A DNA stretch of 9,073 nucleotides from Thermotoga sp. (lineage in GTDB: Bacteria > Thermotogota > Thermotogae > B21-G9), in NCBI GenBank assembly GCA_003641545.1, contig QNAU01000042.1:1-9073 (forward strand), read 5' to 3'. A model generated the notes under the pieces. The model was given only the letters and a program-made list of their open reading frames with translations, did not search any database and had not been told where the DNA came from. Below, one piece after another: positions 6,431 to 9,073 of this stretch. The position numbers were made by a program, and so were the translations under genes. Position 1 is the stretch's first letter. Each line of letters begins with the position of its first letter.

Positions 6431-7111
6431 TTATCTACCTCCTCTGAGTTGCTGGAGCTTCATCTTTCTCTCTATATCAAAACAGAATCTCAGGATTTTC
6501 TTGATCATCCTTTCGTCGAGATCGAGAAACTCCACACCGTACTGATACAACCCTTCCCGATTTTTTCCAGCATCCCTGACAACTCTGGTTGGTTGTTCCT
6601 TCAATTCAACGCCGTCCGTTATCTTCAAATCCACAAAAATTATCTCGTTCACGTGTAACGGTTTTTTCAGTAATATCAAAGCCCCTCCGGCGCTGATATC
6701 CTTGGTGATGAATCTGGTAGCCTCCCCATCTTTCGTGTGTTTCAGGTAACCATTCAAAACGACCGGAACTCTGAGATACCTTCTCCTTTGAACCCTTCTC
6801 AACTCCGGTGGAACGGTTATGTAGGTCACGTTGAAATTCTCCTCATCCTTTCCATAGTCCAAAACCCTGCTGTCGAAAGTGTATATGGATGATCCGTCCA
6901 TTACCTTCACCGCTATGATCGTTCCCCTTGGAAGTGGAACCAATCTTCCCTTCATGCTCGGCATTCCGATCTTCAGAACACCTCTGTCCGGATAATACTC
7001 ATGTATCGAACTTTTGTATGTTCCCTCAAATTCAGGATCGCTCGTTTCAATCGTGAGAGGATTGCCAGGCTTCAAAACCTTCTTCGATTTGACCTTTTCA
7101 AAGAAGACCAA
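6431..7111 (-). CDS. YcgR-like flagellar brake protein with PilZ domain (c-di-GMP receptor)
   Basis: This 226-residue two-domain protein should bind cyclic-di-GMP and modulate flagellar function, as YcgR does in enterobacteria. An N-terminal beta-rich YcgR-type domain (about 1-105) includes YKSSIHEYYPDRGVLKIGMP. It is followed by the PilZ domain (about 106-220). Both binding signatures are intact: RxxxR at Arg110-Arg114 within RRRYLRVP, and D-x-S-x-x-G at Asp138-Gly143 (DISAGG). The gene starts with TTG at 7111. That start is supported by an excellent SD, GGGAGG, 8 bases upstream, and no ATG occurs before residue 50. It begins 5 bases after the flhG stop, with its SD inside flhG. Placement between flhG and cheC ties it to motility. 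Whether it brakes the motor or has another target is inference. Confidence 0.92.
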   Translation of the reverse strand: MVFFEKVKSKKVLKPGNPLTIETSDPEFEGTYKSSIHEYYPDRGVLKIGMPSMKGRLVPLPRGTIIAVKVMDGSSIYTFDSRVLDYGKDEENFNVTYITVPPELRRVQRRRYLRVPVVLNGYLKHTKDGEATRFITKDISAGGALILLKKPLHVNEIIFVDLKITDGVELKEQPTRVVRDAGKNREGLYQYGVEFLDLDERMIKKILRFCFDIERKMKLQQLRGGR

Positions 7112-7116
7112 AAGGA

Positions 7117-7965
7117 TTACCTCCCAATTCCAAGGAGTGACCTCATCTTCTCTATGAAGCCAATTTTCCCTCTCTTGATTTCCATGCTGAGTATCGACTC
7201 TCCCAACCTATGCAGGCACAGGGATGGTTGGGAATGTTTCGATAGTTCCACAAGTGGGGTTTGTTTTATTATACTATCTTTAACTGAGCGATCGTATTTC
7301 ATTATGTACTGTTCAGATACTTCTATTCCTGCGAATCTTTCAAGAACCATGGTGAACTTTTCCATCGTTCTCCTCGCACCACCAACATTTCTAACCATGT
7401 TCATGATCATATGTATCTCCGGTTCTATTCCCCTTAAAGCAAGAAGTTTCGCTAAGGTGTAAGTGTTCATGAGAGATGTGGGTTCCTGTGTTATCACCAA
7501 TATCAGAAGATCCACAGCCTCGTACAATCCTCTCAGATCATCCATGTAACCTATGCCCGTATCTATGATTATGTAATCCATGTTCTCAGTCAGTTTCATG
7601 AAATCCCCTATGAAATCGTCCTTACGCTTCCCCTTGAAAGCTATTATATCCCTGACATCCGTTCCACCACTCAAAAGCCATACACCGTACTTGGTAGGGT
7701 AAACTATGTCCTTCAGCTCTCTCTTTTCCATGAGATAGTCCTTTAAAGTGTTCCTCGGGGTCACACCGAGCAGTATTTCACCGTTTGCAAATCCAACATC
7801 CGCATCGAACAGAAGAACACTCTTATCGTTTTTCGCGAGAAGAACCGCAAGATTAACCGCTATAAAGGATTTACCCACACCACCCTTTCCACTGGTTATC
7901 ATGATTATCTTTGTGTCCACAGTTTCATCCCTATTTTTCAACTCGTTGAAGAGAACATCATCCAT
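7117..7965 (-). CDS. flhG: MinD-type ATPase FlhG (flagellar number regulator)
   Basis: FlhG (also FleN/YlxH) is a ParA/MinD-family ATPase that limits flagellar number and stimulates the FlhF GTPase at the membrane. It has 282 residues from the ATG at 7965. The deviant Walker A is SGKGGVGKS (residues 25-33). The family-specific DADVGFANGEILLG follows (about 54-67), with Walker B DYIIIDTGIG (about 130-139). The last residues, IGFIEKMRSLLGIGR, can form an amphipathic membrane-targeting helix typical of FlhG/MinD. The N-terminal segment, about 18 residues, does not show the DQAxxLR motif used by other FlhG proteins to activate FlhF. SD GAGGTG lies 7 bases before the ATG; a TTG at 7971 is less well placed. 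The start overlaps the flhF end by 8 bases. Confidence 0.95.
   Translation of the reverse strand: MDDVLFNELKNRDETVDTKIIMITSGKGGVGKSFIAVNLAVLLAKNDKSVLLFDADVGFANGEILLGVTPRNTLKDYLMEKRELKDIVYPTKYGVWLLSGGTDVRDIIAFKGKRKDDFIGDFMKLTENMDYIIIDTGIGYMDDLRGLYEAVDLLILVITQEPTSLMNTYTLAKLLALRGIEPEIHMIMNMVRNVGGARRTMEKFTMVLERFAGIEVSEQYIMKYDRSVKDSIIKQTPLVELSKHSQPSLCLHRLGESILSMEIKRGKIGFIEKMRSLLGIGR
7119..7125 (-). promoter_or_regulatory. Strong ribosome binding site fixing a TTG start
   Basis: GGGAGGT on the minus strand sits 7 bases upstream of the TTG at 7111, inside the last codons of flhG. It is one of the best Shine-Dalgarno matches in the window and settles the non-ATG start of the PilZ gene. Confidence 0.75.
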
Positions 7966-9073
7966 TTTCAAACACCTCTTTCAAAAATTTCTCGCTGATA
8001 TCTCTCGAATCCACTTCTTCTATGTCATCTGGTATGTTTTGACCATTCGTGATATGTGAAATTGGTTTCTCAGATATGAAGGATATGTTGAAAAGATTGC
8101 TCATATTATCGGCTTCATCCATCTTAGTCAATATTATATGTGTCGGATCACACTTTGAGAAAATTTCGATCATTTTCATCGCATCCCTCAGATTCATAGT
8201 CAGGCTGAGCAGAAGAAATACATGTGTTGGTTTCAAAATTTCCATCATTCTATTCAGTTCCTCCATGTAATCCAAATCCTTCGGACTTCTTCCGGCTGTA
8301 TCGATCAAAAGAATTTCAAAATCCTTCAATTCATCCATGGATTTCTCCAACTCCTCGATGGTGTAAAATGATTTGAAGAATACATCGAGAATGTCGGAAT
8401 AAGTTTTCAACTGATCCGTTCCAGATATTTTGAAAGTATCCAAAGTGATGATCCCGATTCTTTTCATCTTCTTCTCATCCATTTCGTTCATCTTCAAAAT
8501 TGCGGCGAATTTGACCAAGGTTGTGGTTTTACCAACACCTGTTGGTCCTATGAAAACCACTCTGCTCCCACTTTCGAACCTTATCTTCTCCACCTTCAGT
8601 ATCCCGGACAATGAAAGAATCAGCTTCTCCTTCAAACTTTCCACATCACTCGGATCAACTTCCTCAAGATCAGTCAGTATTCTATCGATCAGCTCATCCA
8701 TCAAGCCAGAATCCTTGAGAGTGGCGTATATCTTCCTGATCGTCTCATTCGTTGCCATCAATTCCCGTTTCATCAACTTCCTTTCCATGCTGGCGATCAT
8801 CTCTTTTAGCTCCTTCAACTCACGTTCTATTCTTCCAACATCTTCAGCCTTTGGAGATGCCTTCACGTTGCGCTGGATGTTTTTCGCTATCATCGTTCTC
8901 AACCTGTATATACCTTCACCAACTTCCTCGATCGTATTCGTTTTCTCAGCTGTTCTTTCAGTTTTTCCCTTTCCTTCCTCGCCAACCGCGGTTACCTCTA
9001 TCATCTTCTTTGATCCTATTCCGAAAAATCCTCCCTTTCTGATCTGCCGAGTTTGAAGTATCACCGCATCCTC
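7958..9073 (-). CDS. flhF: SRP-type GTPase FlhF, N-terminus outside window
   Basis: FlhF is the signal-recognition-particle-like GTPase that positions flagella and guides early basal-body assembly at the membrane. The frame is open to the window edge (371 codons visible). The visible start, EDAVILQTRQIRKGGFFG, matches the N-terminal domain of FlhF, in which about 20-25 residues normally precede it. The GTG at 9064 is therefore an internal valine, not the start. A charged linker and N-domain follow (visible residues about 28-160, with coiled-coil-like IERELKELKEMIASMERKLM). The GTPase domain shows G1 GPTGVGKTTT (176-185), the G2-like DTFKISGTDQLKTYSDIL, G3 DTAGRSPKD and G4 TKMDEA. The end has GQNIPDDIEE, the usual closing motif. 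The stop TGA (7958-7960) lies within the flhG start region. In many genomes flhA lies upstream; here that is outside the window. Confidence 0.96.
   Translation of the reverse strand, partial: EDAVILQTRQIRKGGFFGIGSKKMIEVTAVGEEGKGKTERTAEKTNTIEEVGEGIYRLRTMIAKNIQRNVKASPKAEDVGRIERELKELKEMIASMERKLMKRELMATNETIRKIYATLKDSGLMDELIDRILTDLEEVDPSDVESLKEKLILSLSGILKVEKIRFESGSRVVFIGPTGVGKTTTLVKFAAILKMNEMDEKKMKRIGIITLDTFKISGTDQLKTYSDILDVFFKSFYTIEELEKSMDELKDFEILLIDTAGRSPKDLDYMEELNRMMEILKPTHVFLLLSLTMNLRDAMKMIEIFSKCDPTHIILTKMDEADNMSNLFNISFISEKPISHITNGQNIPDDIEEVDSRDISEKFLKEVFENG

Noticed and set aside
8106..8113. Minus-strand GCCGATAA, an exact match to the sigma-28 -10 element, about 140 bases upstream of flhG
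   Set aside because: There is no TAAA-type -35 element at the proper distance (ATTG is found instead). The bases simply encode Glu-Ala-Asp-Asn in the G4 region of flhF (TKMDEADNMS), so it is likely coincidence.
8430..9056. Long plus-strand open frame (208 codons) opposite flhF
   Set aside because: It is the antisense shadow of flhF, with a serine- and phenylalanine-rich translation typical of reversed Glu/Lys-rich coding sequence. It has no motif and no SD-led start.
9062..9064. GTG as the true start of flhF
   Set aside because: The frame continues upstream to the window edge and reads EDAVILQTR, the conserved FlhF N-domain motif. The codon is an internal valine and the gene is cut by the window.
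1..9073. CRISPR array, tRNA or rRNA genes, insertion sequence, attachment site, riboswitch
   Set aside because: Coding sequence fills the window end to end. No repeated units, tRNA-like cloverleaf, transposase motif or long untranslated leader was seen.

Overview
The window is a tightly packed stretch of bacterial chromosome. Nine complete genes and one partial gene lie on the minus strand. The 3' end of one further gene runs in on the plus strand. Read 9073 to 194 on the minus strand, the order is flhF (5' end cut off by the window edge), flhG, a YcgR-like PilZ gene, cheC, cheD, fliA (sigma-28), a small conserved gene, two conserved hypothetical genes, and mfd. On the plus strand, bases 2-211 encode the last 69 residues of guanylate kinase (gmk). 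Its stop overlaps the end of mfd in a convergent arrangement.

The organism is most likely a member of the Thermotogae or a close thermophilic relative. CheC and CheD closely resemble the structurally characterised Thermotoga maritima proteins. As I recall it, the run flhF-flhG-PilZ-cheC-cheD-fliA-hypotheticals-mfd also matches the T. maritima order. Proteins rich in Lys, Glu and Arg, frequent AGA/AGG arginine codons and minimal intergenic space fit a thermophile. The genus cannot be fixed from this sequence.

The motility part works as one unit. FlhF (an SRP-type GTPase) and FlhG (a MinD-type ATPase) set flagellar position and number. The PilZ protein should read cyclic-di-GMP. CheC (CheY-P phosphatase) and CheD (receptor glutamine deamidase) perform chemotactic adaptation. 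FliA directs RNA polymerase to late flagellar and chemotaxis genes. Adjacent genes overlap or are separated by at most 11 bases, so the set is almost certainly one translationally coupled operon. No internal promoter is evident, and the operon promoter lies upstream of the window.

Downstream of fliA are three proteins of unknown function. One carries a conserved GGLLxxD...P.TELQRILYG block. They are followed by mfd, the transcription-repair coupling factor, whose start is embedded 62 bases inside the preceding gene. The trio is the only part without a known role and is the best candidate for undescribed biology. The rest is an ordinary, well-understood locus. No tRNA, rRNA, CRISPR array, insertion sequence or attachment site was seen, and no stretch of 300 bases lacks a gene.
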